DNA of 13,145 nt from an uncultured Lachnospiraceae bacterium (GCA_910577445.1 CAJTMZ010000113.1:1-13145); one strand, 5' to 3'; counted from the stretch's first letter, positions 1 through 7,210 are shown. Numbers and translations are program-made. Notes: a model not told the origin generated them from the sequence alone.

Positions 1-15
1 TTTAATCAAAAATAA

Positions 16-21
16 TATAAT
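16..21 (+). promoter_or_regulatory. Possible -10 box upstream of the mannoside operon
   Basis: The first 51 bases are very AT-rich and contain a perfect TATAAT. A -35 box at normal spacing would fall just outside the window, so this cannot be tested here. In DNA this AT-rich a chance match is likely, so the call is weak. The operon may instead be transcribed from further upstream. Confidence 0.2.
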
Positions 22-75
22 TAAATTAACTAAAAACACAGCATAAATTAATTGGACGAAAGGAGCAGTATCAAA

Positions 76-1098
76 ATGAGCAGCGTAAAAATTTATGGAA
101 TATCCACACCCAACGTACCCTGGCAGGATAAGCCCGAGGGGCTTTGCGGAGCGCCGGTTTGGCGGTATACGGAGAATCCCATTATCGGCCGCAATCCGGT
201 AAAGGGCGTGGCGAGGATTTTTAACAGCGCGGTAATGCCCTACGAGGGAGAATTTATCGGCGTGTTCCGGGGAGAGCAGACCAACGGCGTTCCCTATATC
301 TACCTTGGAAGAAGCAAAGACGCCGTCCACTGGGACTTTGACGAGAATAAGATACCTTTTAAGGACGAGGACGGAAACGACTTTATGCCGGTATATGCAT
401 ACGACCCGAGACTTGTAAAAGTGGAAGATACCTACTATATTATATGGTGTCAGGACTTTTACGGCGCGGCAATCGGAATGGCAAAAACCACGGATTTCAA
501 ATCATTTACAAGAATTGAAAATCCTTTTCTTCCCTTTAACAGGAACGCGGTTTTATTTCCCAGAAAGATAGACGGAAAGTTTATGATGCTGTCCCGGCCA
601 AGCGACAGCGGCCATACGCCTTTCGGAGATATCTTCCTTTCGGAAAGCCCGGATATGCTCTATTGGGGCAGGCATCGTCATGTGATGGGAAAAAGCTTTG
701 AATGGTGGGAGAGCCTGAAAATCGGCGGCGGCGCAGCGCCCATTGAGACCAGCGAGGGATGGCTTTTGTTTTACCATGGCGTGGCGGGAACCTGCAATGG
801 CTATGTCTACAGCATCGGCGGGGCGATTCTGGATATCGACAATCCATCCATCGTAAAATACCGCTGCGAAAATTTCCTTTTAACGCCCGAGGAGTGGTAC
901 GAGGAAAGAGGCTTTGTGCCCAACGTGACGTTCCCCTGCGCAACGCTCCAGGATGCGGAGACGGGCAGAATCGCCATTTATTACGGCTGTGCGGATACCT
1001 ATGTGGGGCTTGCCTTTACTCAGGTGGACGAGGTAGTCGGGTACATTAAGGAAAACAGCGTGGTTCGCGGGGATGACGCGGAAATCGGGAGAAGATAA
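76..1098 (+). CDS. GH130 phosphorylase, probable beta-1,4-mannooligosaccharide phosphorylase (subfamily 2 type)
   Basis: Probable inverting phosphorylase of family GH130. It would use phosphate to remove the non-reducing mannose of beta-1,4-mannooligosaccharides, releasing alpha-mannose 1-phosphate in the cytoplasm. The protein is 340 residues with no signal peptide. It has the five-bladed beta-propeller pattern of the family: an N-terminal segment with NPI-GRNP near residues 34-41, then VFRGEQ, and YAYDPRLVK, in which Asp110 is the likely proton donor. The ATG at 76 is chosen over an in-frame TTG at 52 because AAAGGAG (59-65) lies 10 nt before it. The next gene starts 3 nt after the stop. 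Pairing with an epimerase and a second GH130 copies the R. albus RaMP1/RaMP2 arrangement, which supports a mannooligosaccharide substrate. Other GH130_2 members act on mannosyl-beta-1,4-N-acetylglucosamine, and sequence alone does not exclude that. Confidence 0.85.
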   Translation: MSSVKIYGISTPNVPWQDKPEGLCGAPVWRYTENPIIGRNPVKGVARIFNSAVMPYEGEFIGVFRGEQTNGVPYIYLGRSKDAVHWDFDENKIPFKDEDGNDFMPVYAYDPRLVKVEDTYYIIWCQDFYGAAIGMAKTTDFKSFTRIENPFLPFNRNAVLFPRKIDGKFMMLSRPSDSGHTPFGDIFLSESPDMLYWGRHRHVMGKSFEWWESLKIGGGAAPIETSEGWLLFYHGVAGTCNGYVYSIGGAILDIDNPSIVKYRCENFLLTPEEWYEERGFVPNVTFPCATLQDAETGRIAIYYGCADTYVGLAFTQVDEVVGYIKENSVVRGDDAEIGRR

Positions 1099-1101
1099 AA
1101 T

Positions 1102-2289
1102 ATGTTTATTACGGAAATCAAAGAACATTTGACAAAAGATATTATTCCTTTCTGGCGCGGGCTTAAGGATGAGGAATACGGCGGTTTTTACGGCTATATG
1201 GGGTATGACCTGGCGCTGGATAAAAAGGCGGTGAAAGGCTGCATTTTAAACAGCAGAATCCTGTGGTTTTTCTCCAACGCGTATCTGGTTTTGAAAAAGG
1301 ACGGGCTTCTTGAGGACGCCGGCCACGCGTTCCGTTTCCTGAAGGAATACTGTGTGGACAGGGAAAACGGAGGCGTCTACTGGTCTCTTACCTTTGACGG
1401 GAAGCCGGAGGATACCACCAAGCACACCTACAATCAGGCATTTGCGATTTACGCCCTTTCTTCCTATTATGATGCTTCCGGGGATGAGGAAGCGCTGAAA
1501 ATGGCCTTCGAGCTTTATGAAATTATCGAGAGCAGGTGCAAAGACGAATACGGATATCTGGAAGCGTTCAACGTGCGTTTTGAGCCGGAAGATAACGACA
1601 AACTTTCGGAAAACGGAGTGATGGCGGAAAAGACCATGAACACCCTTTTGCATGTCTTTGAGGCTTATACGGAGCTGTACCGGGTTACCCGGGAAGAAAA
1701 AGTGGCGGATAAGATTCGATATATGATGGATTTGATTGCGGATAAGGTATATAATAAAGAGGCGGGACGTCAGGAGGTTTTCTTCGACAGAACATGGAAT
1801 ACCCTGATAGATTTGTATTCCTACGGCCATGACATTGAAACGGCGTGGCTTGTGGACAGAGGTCTGGAGGTGCTGGGAGATAAGGCTTACACGGAAAAAC
1901 TCTCTCCCATTACGAAAACCATCACGGAAAATATTTACAGACGTGCTTACATAGACCATTCCCTTGTAAACGAGGCGGAAGGCGGAGTGGTGGACACCAC
2001 ACGCGTCTGGTGGGTGCAGGCGGAAGCCGTGGTAGGATTTTTAAACGGATACCAGAAAGCGCCGGAACATAGGGAATATCTGGAAGCGGCGGAGGATATC
2101 TGGCGTTATATCAGGACTTATATGGTGGACAAAAGAAGCGGTTCCGAGTGGTTCTGGTCGGTTGACAAAGACAGAAATCCCATAGAAAAACCCATTGTGG
2201 AGCCGTGGAAGTGTCCTTATCATAACGGAAGAATGTGTTTTGAAGCAATGAAACGAAATGTGTCTGCCCAAAGAAAGACGGAGGAGTAA
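1102..2289 (+). CDS. Cellobiose 2-epimerase (AGE family)
   Basis: Epimerises the reducing-end sugar of beta-1,4 disaccharides at C2. Its likely role here is to convert mannobiose to 4-O-beta-mannosyl-glucose, the substrate of the GH130 enzyme encoded next. The 395-residue protein has the (alpha/alpha)6-barrel layout of the N-acylglucosamine 2-epimerase superfamily. Residues known as catalytic or substrate-binding in the R. albus enzyme occur at the same numbers: Arg52, His243, Glu246, Trp249, Trp304, Glu308 and His374. HTYNQAF (108-114) and YSYGHDIETAWL (239-250) are clear family blocks. There is no signal peptide, so it is cytoplasmic. GGGAG in the end of the previous gene serves as ribosome site, and gaps of 3 nt on both sides imply co-translation in one operon. 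The family name comes from cellobiose, but the neighbours point to mannobiose as the physiological substrate. Confidence 0.93.
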   Translation: MFITEIKEHLTKDIIPFWRGLKDEEYGGFYGYMGYDLALDKKAVKGCILNSRILWFFSNAYLVLKKDGLLEDAGHAFRFLKEYCVDRENGGVYWSLTFDGKPEDTTKHTYNQAFAIYALSSYYDASGDEEALKMAFELYEIIESRCKDEYGYLEAFNVRFEPEDNDKLSENGVMAEKTMNTLLHVFEAYTELYRVTREEKVADKIRYMMDLIADKVYNKEAGRQEVFFDRTWNTLIDLYSYGHDIETAWLVDRGLEVLGDKAYTEKLSPITKTITENIYRRAYIDHSLVNEAEGGVVDTTRVWWVQAEAVVGFLNGYQKAPEHREYLEAAEDIWRYIRTYMVDKRSGSEWFWSVDKDRNPIEKPIVEPWKCPYHNGRMCFEAMKRNVSAQRKTEE

Positions 2290-2292
2290 GCA

Positions 2293-3462
2293 ATGCTGCA
2301 CAAACAATATTATGTGGAACAGGCAAAGGTGGAAAAGCTTGTTGCCAGAAAAAACCAGAAGAGCAACTATTACAACGGGATTTATGACAGGTATGTCTAT
2401 CCTGTTCTGACCCGGGAATTTGCGCCGGTTCACTGGCGGTATGACCTTGACTGCGGGACGAATCCCTATTTCATGGAGCGGCTCGGCATCAACGCGGTGA
2501 TGAACTCGGGCGCCATTTATCTGGATGGAAAATACTATATGGTAGTCCGGGTGGAGGGCAATGACAGGAAATCCTTTTTTGCGGTGGCAGAGAGCGACAA
2601 CGGAATCGACGGTTTTCATTTCTGGGATTATCCGGTACAGCTCCCGGATACCTGCCCGGAGGAAACCAACGTATACGACATGCGTCTGACAAAGCACGAG
2701 GACGGCTGGATTTACGGCGTGTTCTGTTCGGAGAGCAAGGATAAGGAAAATCCCGATTTATCGGCGGCGGTGGCAGAGGCCGGAATTGTGCGTACGAAAG
2801 ACTTAAAGAGCTGGGAGCGTCTGGACAATCTGAAAACCCTGCGTTCTCCCCAGCAGAGAAACGTGGTGCTCCACCCGGAATTTGTGGACGGCAAATACGC
2901 TTTTTATACAAGGCCGATGGACGGATTTATCGAGACGGGAAGCGGCGGCGGAATCGGATTCGGACTTTGCGATGATATCGAACATGCGGTGATTGACGAG
3001 GAGAAAATCATCAGCAGAAGAATTTATCATACCCTTACGGAGTCAAAAAACGGCGCGGGAGCGGTTCCCATTAAGGGAAAGAAATGCTGGATTCATATTG
3101 CCCACGGCGTCCGTAATACGGCGGCAGGGCTGCGCTACGTGCTTTATGCATTCGCAACGGATTTAAAGGACCCGGCAAAGGTGGTGGCAGAGCCCTCAGG
3201 GGTATTCCTTGTTCCCCTTGGAAAAGAGCGGGTGGGAGACGTTTCCAACGTTGTATTCACTAACGGGGCGATTGCAAGGGAAAACGGCGATATTTATATT
3301 TACTATGCGTCCTGCGATACGAGAATGCATGTGGCGACCACCACCGTGGATAAGATGGAGGATTATCTTTTTAACACGCCGAAGGACCCTCACAGGTCCC
3401 CGGACTGCGTAAAGCAGAGATGTGAATTTATTGCGAAAAATCTGAATATACTGGGAGAATAG
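2293..3462 (+). CDS. 4-O-beta-D-mannosyl-D-glucose phosphorylase (GH130 subfamily 1 type)
   Basis: Phosphorolyses mannosyl-beta-1,4-glucose to alpha-mannose 1-phosphate and glucose, completing mannobiose breakdown after epimerisation. The 389-residue cytoplasmic protein carries typical subfamily-1 blocks: DLDCGTNPYFMERLGINAVMNSG near 51-73 (described in part), RVEGNDRKSFFAVAES (86-101) and ETNVYDMRL (124-132). Asp129 matches the proposed general acid Asp131 of the Bacteroides fragilis enzyme. It is longer at the N-terminus than the 340-residue GH130 upstream, as is usual for this subfamily. GGAGGAG (2280-2286) overlaps the stop of the epimerase gene and lies 6 nt from the ATG, a layout suited to translational coupling. 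The manA gene follows after 3 nt. Product assignment is strong because the sequence blocks and the epimerase neighbour agree. Confidence 0.92.
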   Translation: MLHKQYYVEQAKVEKLVARKNQKSNYYNGIYDRYVYPVLTREFAPVHWRYDLDCGTNPYFMERLGINAVMNSGAIYLDGKYYMVVRVEGNDRKSFFAVAESDNGIDGFHFWDYPVQLPDTCPEETNVYDMRLTKHEDGWIYGVFCSESKDKENPDLSAAVAEAGIVRTKDLKSWERLDNLKTLRSPQQRNVVLHPEFVDGKYAFYTRPMDGFIETGSGGGIGFGLCDDIEHAVIDEEKIISRRIYHTLTESKNGAGAVPIKGKKCWIHIAHGVRNTAAGLRYVLYAFATDLKDPAKVVAEPSGVFLVPLGKERVGDVSNVVFTNGAIARENGDIYIYYASCDTRMHVATTTVDKMEDYLFNTPKDPHRSPDCVKQRCEFIAKNLNILGE

Positions 3463-3465
3463 AGC

Positions 3466-4404
3466 ATGAAACCAATAATATTTTTAAACCCTGTGTTCAA
3501 GCAGATGCTTTGGGGTGGAAATCAGCTTCGGAGCAAATTCGGTTACGGGATTCCGGGCGATAACACCGGCGAGTGCTGGGCGGTAAGCGCCCATCCCAAC
3601 GGGGATTGTACGGTAAAGGACGGAATCTATGAGGGTATGACGCTTTCCCGGCTCTGGGAGGAGCACCCGGAGCTGTTCGGCAATCCGAAAACGGACAGAT
3701 TTCCGCTTCTGGTTAAAATAATCGACGCAAAGGACGACCTGAGCATTCAGGTGCATCCGGACGACGCCTATGCGGGCGTGCATGAAAACGGTTCCCTGGG
3801 CAAGACGGAATGCTGGTATATCCTTGACTGCCCGGAGGGAGCAAGCCTGGTGGCGGGGCATAATGCGAAGACAAGGGAAGAGCTTGCGGATATGATTCAT
3901 AACGGCAGGTGGGAGGAGCTGATTCGGGAAGTGCCTGTAAAGAAAGGGGATTTTATTCAAATTAATCCCGGCACGGTTCATGCCATAAAAGGCGGCATGC
4001 TGATTTTGGAAACCCAGCAAAGCAGCGACATCACTTACCGGGTATACGACTATGACCGGCTTACGGACGGAAAACCCCGGCAGCTCCATGTAGAGCAGAG
4101 CATCAATGTGATTACGGTGCCTGCGGCTTTGGCCGGGGACAGCGTAAAGGCTGCGGAGCATCTTCCCGGAAACACGATGAACGAACTGATTTCCTGTGAC
4201 TATTACAAAGTATGGAAACTGGAGATTTCCGGCGGATTTTCCTTTGAGCAGGAAGAACCTTTTCTGATAACAAGTGTTATTGAAGGGGAGGGAACGTTAA
4301 ACGGAAGGCCTGTCAAAAAGGGCGACCACTTTATCCTGCCCTGGGGATTCGGAAAAGTGGAGCTGGAAGGACAGATGCAGCTAATTGCTTCCACCGCAAA
4401 CTGA
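3466..4404 (+). CDS. manA: Mannose-6-phosphate isomerase, class I (zinc-dependent)
   Basis: Interconverts mannose 6-phosphate and fructose 6-phosphate, feeding mannose into glycolysis. In this operon it would process the mannose 1-phosphate made by the two phosphorylases once a mutase has moved the phosphate. The 312-residue cupin protein is of the short Bacillus/Firmicute class I form. Zinc ligands are visible as Gln95 and His97 (SIQVHPDD), Glu115 (KTECWY) and His172 (PGTVHAI). Arg192 in YRVYDYDR is the likely catalytic arginine. The N-terminal FKQMLWGGNQL is typical. A C-terminal small beta domain (about 240-310) includes a second cupin-like turn (EGEGTLNGRPVKKGDHF). The start lies 3 nt after the upstream stop, with GGGAG (3453-3457) inside the previous gene as ribosome site. 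Confidence 0.94.
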   Translation: MKPIIFLNPVFKQMLWGGNQLRSKFGYGIPGDNTGECWAVSAHPNGDCTVKDGIYEGMTLSRLWEEHPELFGNPKTDRFPLLVKIIDAKDDLSIQVHPDDAYAGVHENGSLGKTECWYILDCPEGASLVAGHNAKTREELADMIHNGRWEELIREVPVKKGDFIQINPGTVHAIKGGMLILETQQSSDITYRVYDYDRLTDGKPRQLHVEQSINVITVPAALAGDSVKAAEHLPGNTMNELISCDYYKVWKLEISGGFSFEQEEPFLITSVIEGEGTLNGRPVKKGDHFILPWGFGKVELEGQMQLIASTAN

Positions 4405-4451
4405 AGAAAAAAGCAGCCAGCGTTCACAGGAGCCTGCGGAAAAGAGGGAAA

Positions 4452-5636
4452 ATGATTAACGAACAATATAAGAAAATGCTGGAAGAGAAGTCCGTCATCA
4501 GGCAGTTGTCGGAGTTTGCCGCCGCGCGGGGAAAAGAAATCGGCTATGAAAACGTGTTTGACTACAGCCTTGGAAATCCTTCCGTGCCGGTCCCGGAAAA
4601 ATTTACGGAGACAATGGCGGAGCTTTTAAGGAGCAAAAGTTCCATGGAACTGCATGGGTACAGTCCCAGCCTTGGAATCGCGTCGGTAAAGGAAAAAATT
4701 GCGGCTTCCTTAAATAAGAGGTTTGGAATGCACTATACCGGCAGTCATATTTTCCCTGCCACAGGAGCCGCGGGGGCGGTGGCCCACGCCGTGCGCTGCG
4801 TTACAAAGCCGGGAGACGAGGTGCTTACGATTGCGCCTTATTTTCCCGAATACAACATGTATGTGAATATGACCGGGGCCGTTCTTAAGGTGGTTACGGC
4901 AGACACGGAAGGCTTCCAGATTCGGTTTGACAAGCTGGAGGAGATGCTGACGGAAAAGACCGCGGCCCTGCTCATCAATACGCCCAATAACCCCTCGGGG
5001 GCCGTCTACAGCGAGGCCACCCTAAGGGAGCTGGCGTCGCTTTTAAAGAGAAAACAGAAGGAATACGGACATGATATTTTCCTGATTTCCGACGAGCCCT
5101 ACCGGGAGATTGTGTTTGGCGGAAAAAGCGCGCCTTATGTATCTTCGTTTTATGACAATACGTTATCCTGCTATTCTTATTCAAAGTCCCTGTCGCTGCC
5201 GGGCGAGCGAATCGGCTATGTGGCGGCGAATCCGGCCTGTACGGACGCAGAGCTGATAAGCGCAATCTGCGGCCAGATATCCAGGGGAATCGGCCATAAC
5301 TGCCCGCCGTCCATTATCCAGCTTGCGGTTTCCGAAGTCCTTGACGTGACGGCGGATATGGCGGTATACGAGAGGAATATGAATATTTTATATGACGAGC
5401 TTACCGCTCTTGGATTCGAGTGTGTAAGGCCCGGCGGCACCTTCTATATTTTCCCGAGGGCGCTTGAGGAGGACGCGGCGGCGTTTTGCAAAAAGGCTCT
5501 GGCCTATGATTTGGTGCTGGTGCCCTCAGACAGCTTCGGCGTGCCGGGATTTTTCCGTATGGCCTACTGCATTGATACGGAAAAGGTGGAAAGGTCGCTT
5601 GCGGCGTTTCGCAGGTTTGTGAAAGAATGTTATTGA
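4452..5636 (+). CDS. Pyridoxal-phosphate-dependent aminotransferase, class I/II, substrate unknown
   Basis: Fold-type I PLP enzyme, likely an aspartate- or aromatic-type aminotransferase, 394 residues and cytoplasmic. Visible active-site features are GYSPSLG (69-75), TGAAGA (104-109), NTPNNPSGAV (176-185, with Asn180 contacting PLP), Asp214 in SDEPY (pyridine nitrogen), Tyr217, Lys245 in SYSKSLSLPGERIGY (Schiff-base lysine) and Arg369 in FFRMAY (substrate carboxylate). The start YSLGNPSVPVP near 38-48 is common in clostridial members. The ATG at 4452 is preceded by GAGGG only 3 nt away. A second ATG at 4476 is possible but would trim a conserved N-terminus. The gene follows manA by 47 nt with no convincing terminator between, so read-through is plausible. 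No link to mannoside use is known, and the amino-acid substrate cannot be read from sequence. Confidence 0.85.
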   Translation: MINEQYKKMLEEKSVIRQLSEFAAARGKEIGYENVFDYSLGNPSVPVPEKFTETMAELLRSKSSMELHGYSPSLGIASVKEKIAASLNKRFGMHYTGSHIFPATGAAGAVAHAVRCVTKPGDEVLTIAPYFPEYNMYVNMTGAVLKVVTADTEGFQIRFDKLEEMLTEKTAALLINTPNNPSGAVYSEATLRELASLLKRKQKEYGHDIFLISDEPYREIVFGGKSAPYVSSFYDNTLSCYSYSKSLSLPGERIGYVAANPACTDAELISAICGQISRGIGHNCPPSIIQLAVSEVLDVTADMAVYERNMNILYDELTALGFECVRPGGTFYIFPRALEEDAAAFCKKALAYDLVLVPSDSFGVPGFFRMAYCIDTEKVERSLAAFRRFVKECY

Positions 5637-5696
5637 TGGCCGGAACGTTTTTGTGGGAAATAAAAAAGAAAAGAATGCGGGAAAGGAAATTAAATC

Positions 5697-6551
5697 ATGG
5701 TTGAATTTTTTAAAGCGGTGTTGTTTGGTATTGTGGAGGGAATTACGGAATGGCTGCCTATCAGCAGCACAGGGCATATGATATTGCTTGACGAGTTTGT
5801 GAAGCTGGATGTATCCCCCGAGTTCTGGGAAATGTTTCTGGTGGTAATCCAGTTGGGAGCCATACTGGCGGTGGTTATTTTATTCTGGAACCAGATTTGG
5901 CCCTTCGGCAAAAAGAATAACAGGCATCCGGTGGCTGCAGAAGGCTTTCTCTCCTACTGTAAAAAGGACGTCTGGCTTATGTGGTTTAAGATTGTGGTGG
6001 CGTGCCTTCCCGCGGCCGTTGTTGGACTGTTGTTTGACGAGTATTTTGAAAGCCTTTTTTATAACGGCGTCTGCGTGGCGATTGCCCTGATTGTGTTTGG
6101 CGTAGGTTTCCTTATTATAGAAAACAGAAATAAACATACAAGGGCGAAGATAAGAACTTTATCGGAAATCACCTTTAATACGGCTCTTATTATAGGATTT
6201 TTCCAGTTGATTGCCGCAGTTTTTCCGGGAACTTCCCGTTCGGGAGCTACGATTTTAGGAGCGCTTCTGATTGGCGTGTCAAGGACGGTGGCGGCGGAAT
6301 TTACCTTTTTCCTTGCCATACCGGTGATGCTGGGAGCCAGCCTTTTGAAGGTGCTGAAGTTTGACGGCGTTATTTCGGGCAATGAAATAATGGTTCTGGT
6401 TACCGGGATGCTGACCGCGTTTATAGTATCCGTGATTGTGATACGTTTTCTGATGGGATATATCAAGAAGCACGATTTTAAAGTGTTTGGATGGTACCGC
6501 ATTGTTTTGGGGGCTGTCGTACTGTTATATTTCGGATTACAGAGTATTTAA
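5697..6551 (+). CDS. uppP: Undecaprenyl-diphosphate phosphatase (UppP/BacA)
   Basis: Integral membrane enzyme that dephosphorylates undecaprenyl diphosphate to recycle the lipid carrier of peptidoglycan and other wall polymers. Overproduction of this family gives bacitracin resistance. The 284-residue length is normal. Both signature blocks are present: GIVEGITEWLPISSTGHMIL (11-30), with Glu14, Glu18, Ser24 and His27, and FPGTSRSGAT (176-185), with Arg181 matching E. coli Arg174. About seven or eight hydrophobic segments can be seen, for example near 45-65, 95-115, 122-142, 160-176, 203-220, 231-252 and 263-282. AAAGGA (5682-5687) is the ribosome site. It lies 60 nt after the aminotransferase gene with no terminator between. 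I also see none in the 160 nt after it, so transcription may run on into the next gene. Confidence 0.96.
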   Translation: MVEFFKAVLFGIVEGITEWLPISSTGHMILLDEFVKLDVSPEFWEMFLVVIQLGAILAVVILFWNQIWPFGKKNNRHPVAAEGFLSYCKKDVWLMWFKIVVACLPAAVVGLLFDEYFESLFYNGVCVAIALIVFGVGFLIIENRNKHTRAKIRTLSEITFNTALIIGFFQLIAAVFPGTSRSGATILGALLIGVSRTVAAEFTFFLAIPVMLGASLLKVLKFDGVISGNEIMVLVTGMLTAFIVSVIVIRFLMGYIKKHDFKVFGWYRIVLGAVVLLYFGLQSI

Positions 6552-6571
6552 ATGAAATTTTTGCAAAAAAA

Positions 6572-6589
6572 TTGTCAATTAGTTGACAA
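6572..6589 (+). repeat. Perfect inverted repeat over the -35 box, possible operator
   Basis: TTGTCAA (6572-6578) and TTGACAA (6583-6589) form a perfect 7-bp inverted repeat with a 4-nt spacer. The right arm contains the -35 hexamer of the promoter for the gene at 6714. A further TGACAA follows at 6591-6596. The size and position suit a dimeric regulator such as a MarR-like protein, but no regulator gene is adjacent and the function is inferred only from symmetry. Confidence 0.45.
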
Positions 6590-6611
6590 GTGACAAAATT
6601 GAGAGTATACT
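6583..6611 (+). promoter_or_regulatory. Strong sigma-A promoter for the Lys/Ala-rich protein gene
   Basis: TTGACA (6583-6588, perfect -35) and TATACT (6606-6611, one mismatch from consensus) are separated by exactly 17 nt. Transcription would begin near 6618, leaving a leader of roughly 96 nt before the ATG at 6714. Confidence 0.8.
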
Positions 6612-6678
6612 GCTTTTCGATATTACACAGGGATTTTATGGGAGGAATACCTGTATATTTGTTGATTATAACACATAT

Positions 6679-6696
6679 CAGAGAGTATCTTCTCTG
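6679..6696 (+). promoter_or_regulatory. Small hairpin in the leader just before the ribosome site
   Basis: CAGAGA (6679-6684) pairs with TCTCTG (6691-6696) around a 6-nt loop. It ends 4 nt before the AAAGGAG ribosome site at 6701-6707. It is a short stem that could stabilise the leader or tune ribosome access. No sequestration of the ribosome site itself is evident and it may be incidental. Confidence 0.35.
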
Positions 6697-6713
6697 TATG
6701 AAAGGAGTTTATC

Positions 6714-7139
6714 ATGGCAGTAAAAGCAGCAGCAAAGACGAATACGAAATCAGAACCGGTTAAGGAAGAGGTTAAGACAGTAGAGAAGGCAGCAGTGAAG
6801 AAAGAAACCGCAAAAAAACCGGCGGTAAAGAAAGAAGCGGCAGCAAAGAAAGCGCCTGCGGAAGAAAAGGCAGCTCCGGAAAAGAAGCCGGCAGCCAAAA
6901 AGACAACGGCAAAAGCGCCTGCAAAGGCAGCAGAGGAAGTTAAAGCAACAATTAATTTCCAGTTTGACGGAAAATCTTACACCACTGAGGACCTGCTCAA
7001 GAGCTGCAGGGACGTATGGAAATATGACCTGGGCGGTAAGGAAGAGGATATCAAAAGCATTGATTTATATGTGAAGCCGGAGGAAAACGTTACATATTAT
7101 GTAATTAACGGCGATGTAACGGGAAGCTTCTTTATTTAA
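6714..7139 (+). CDS. Lys/Ala-rich tail protein with a C-terminal DUF6465-like domain
   Basis: 141-residue protein of unknown function with two parts. Residues 1-77 are low-complexity and made almost wholly of Lys, Ala, Glu, Pro and Thr, with repeated KKPAVKK / KKAPAEE / KKPAAKK units like the tails of histone H1 or bacterial nucleoid-associated proteins. Residues 78-141 look folded: a beta strand (INFQFDGKSY), a helix (TEDLLKSCRDVWKYDL), then IDLYVKPEENVTYYVING and a final strand. This second part resembles DUF6465, a family I recall mainly from Lachnospiraceae; this is recognition from memory, not a search result. There is no signal peptide or membrane segment. AAAGGAG lies 6 nt from the ATG, and a near-consensus promoter and an intrinsic terminator flank the gene, so it is probably well expressed and can be transcribed alone. 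Nucleic-acid binding by the tail is an inference. Confidence 0.85.
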   Translation: MAVKAAAKTNTKSEPVKEEVKTVEKAAVKKETAKKPAVKKEAAAKKAPAEEKAAPEKKPAAKKTTAKAPAKAAEEVKATINFQFDGKSYTTEDLLKSCRDVWKYDLGGKEEDIKSIDLYVKPEENVTYYVINGDVTGSFFI

Positions 7140-7180
7140 GCTGATATCTACAATGTAAAAGCGGAAAATGATTATGGAAA

Positions 7181-7210
7181 ACGGGTGCTGCATTGCGGCG
7201 CCCGTTTTTT
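7181..7210 (+). terminator. Intrinsic terminator after the Lys/Ala-rich protein gene
   Basis: ACGGGTGC (7181-7188) pairs with GCGCCCGT (7198-7205), with one G-T wobble, around a 9-nt loop. The right arm runs into six T residues (7205-7210). It separates the upstream genes from the heat-shock promoter, which starts 34 nt later. Confidence 0.9.

Noticed and set aside
1246..1959. 237-codon open frame on the minus strand opposite the epimerase gene
   Set aside because: It mirrors a strongly supported coding region whose catalytic residues all match a known enzyme, it has no convincing ribosome site, and its translation shows no family motif.
3484..4161. 225-codon open frame on the minus strand opposite manA
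   Set aside because: It is an antisense shadow of a zinc-dependent isomerase with every metal ligand in place; the composition is that of a reverse-complement translation.
4405..4451. Possible terminator between manA and the aminotransferase gene
   Set aside because: Only a 4-bp GCAG/CTGC pairing can be drawn and there is no T tract after it.
6623..6898. Ala/Phe-rich minus-strand frame that looks like a membrane protein
   Set aside because: It is the complement of the Lys/Ala repeat region on the plus strand, which has the promoter, ribosome site and terminator.
6770..6930. Repetitive DNA in the Lys/Ala-rich gene considered as a tandem repeat or CRISPR-like array
   Set aside because: The units are short, irregular and in frame with the protein; there are no equal-length spacers or conserved direct repeats.
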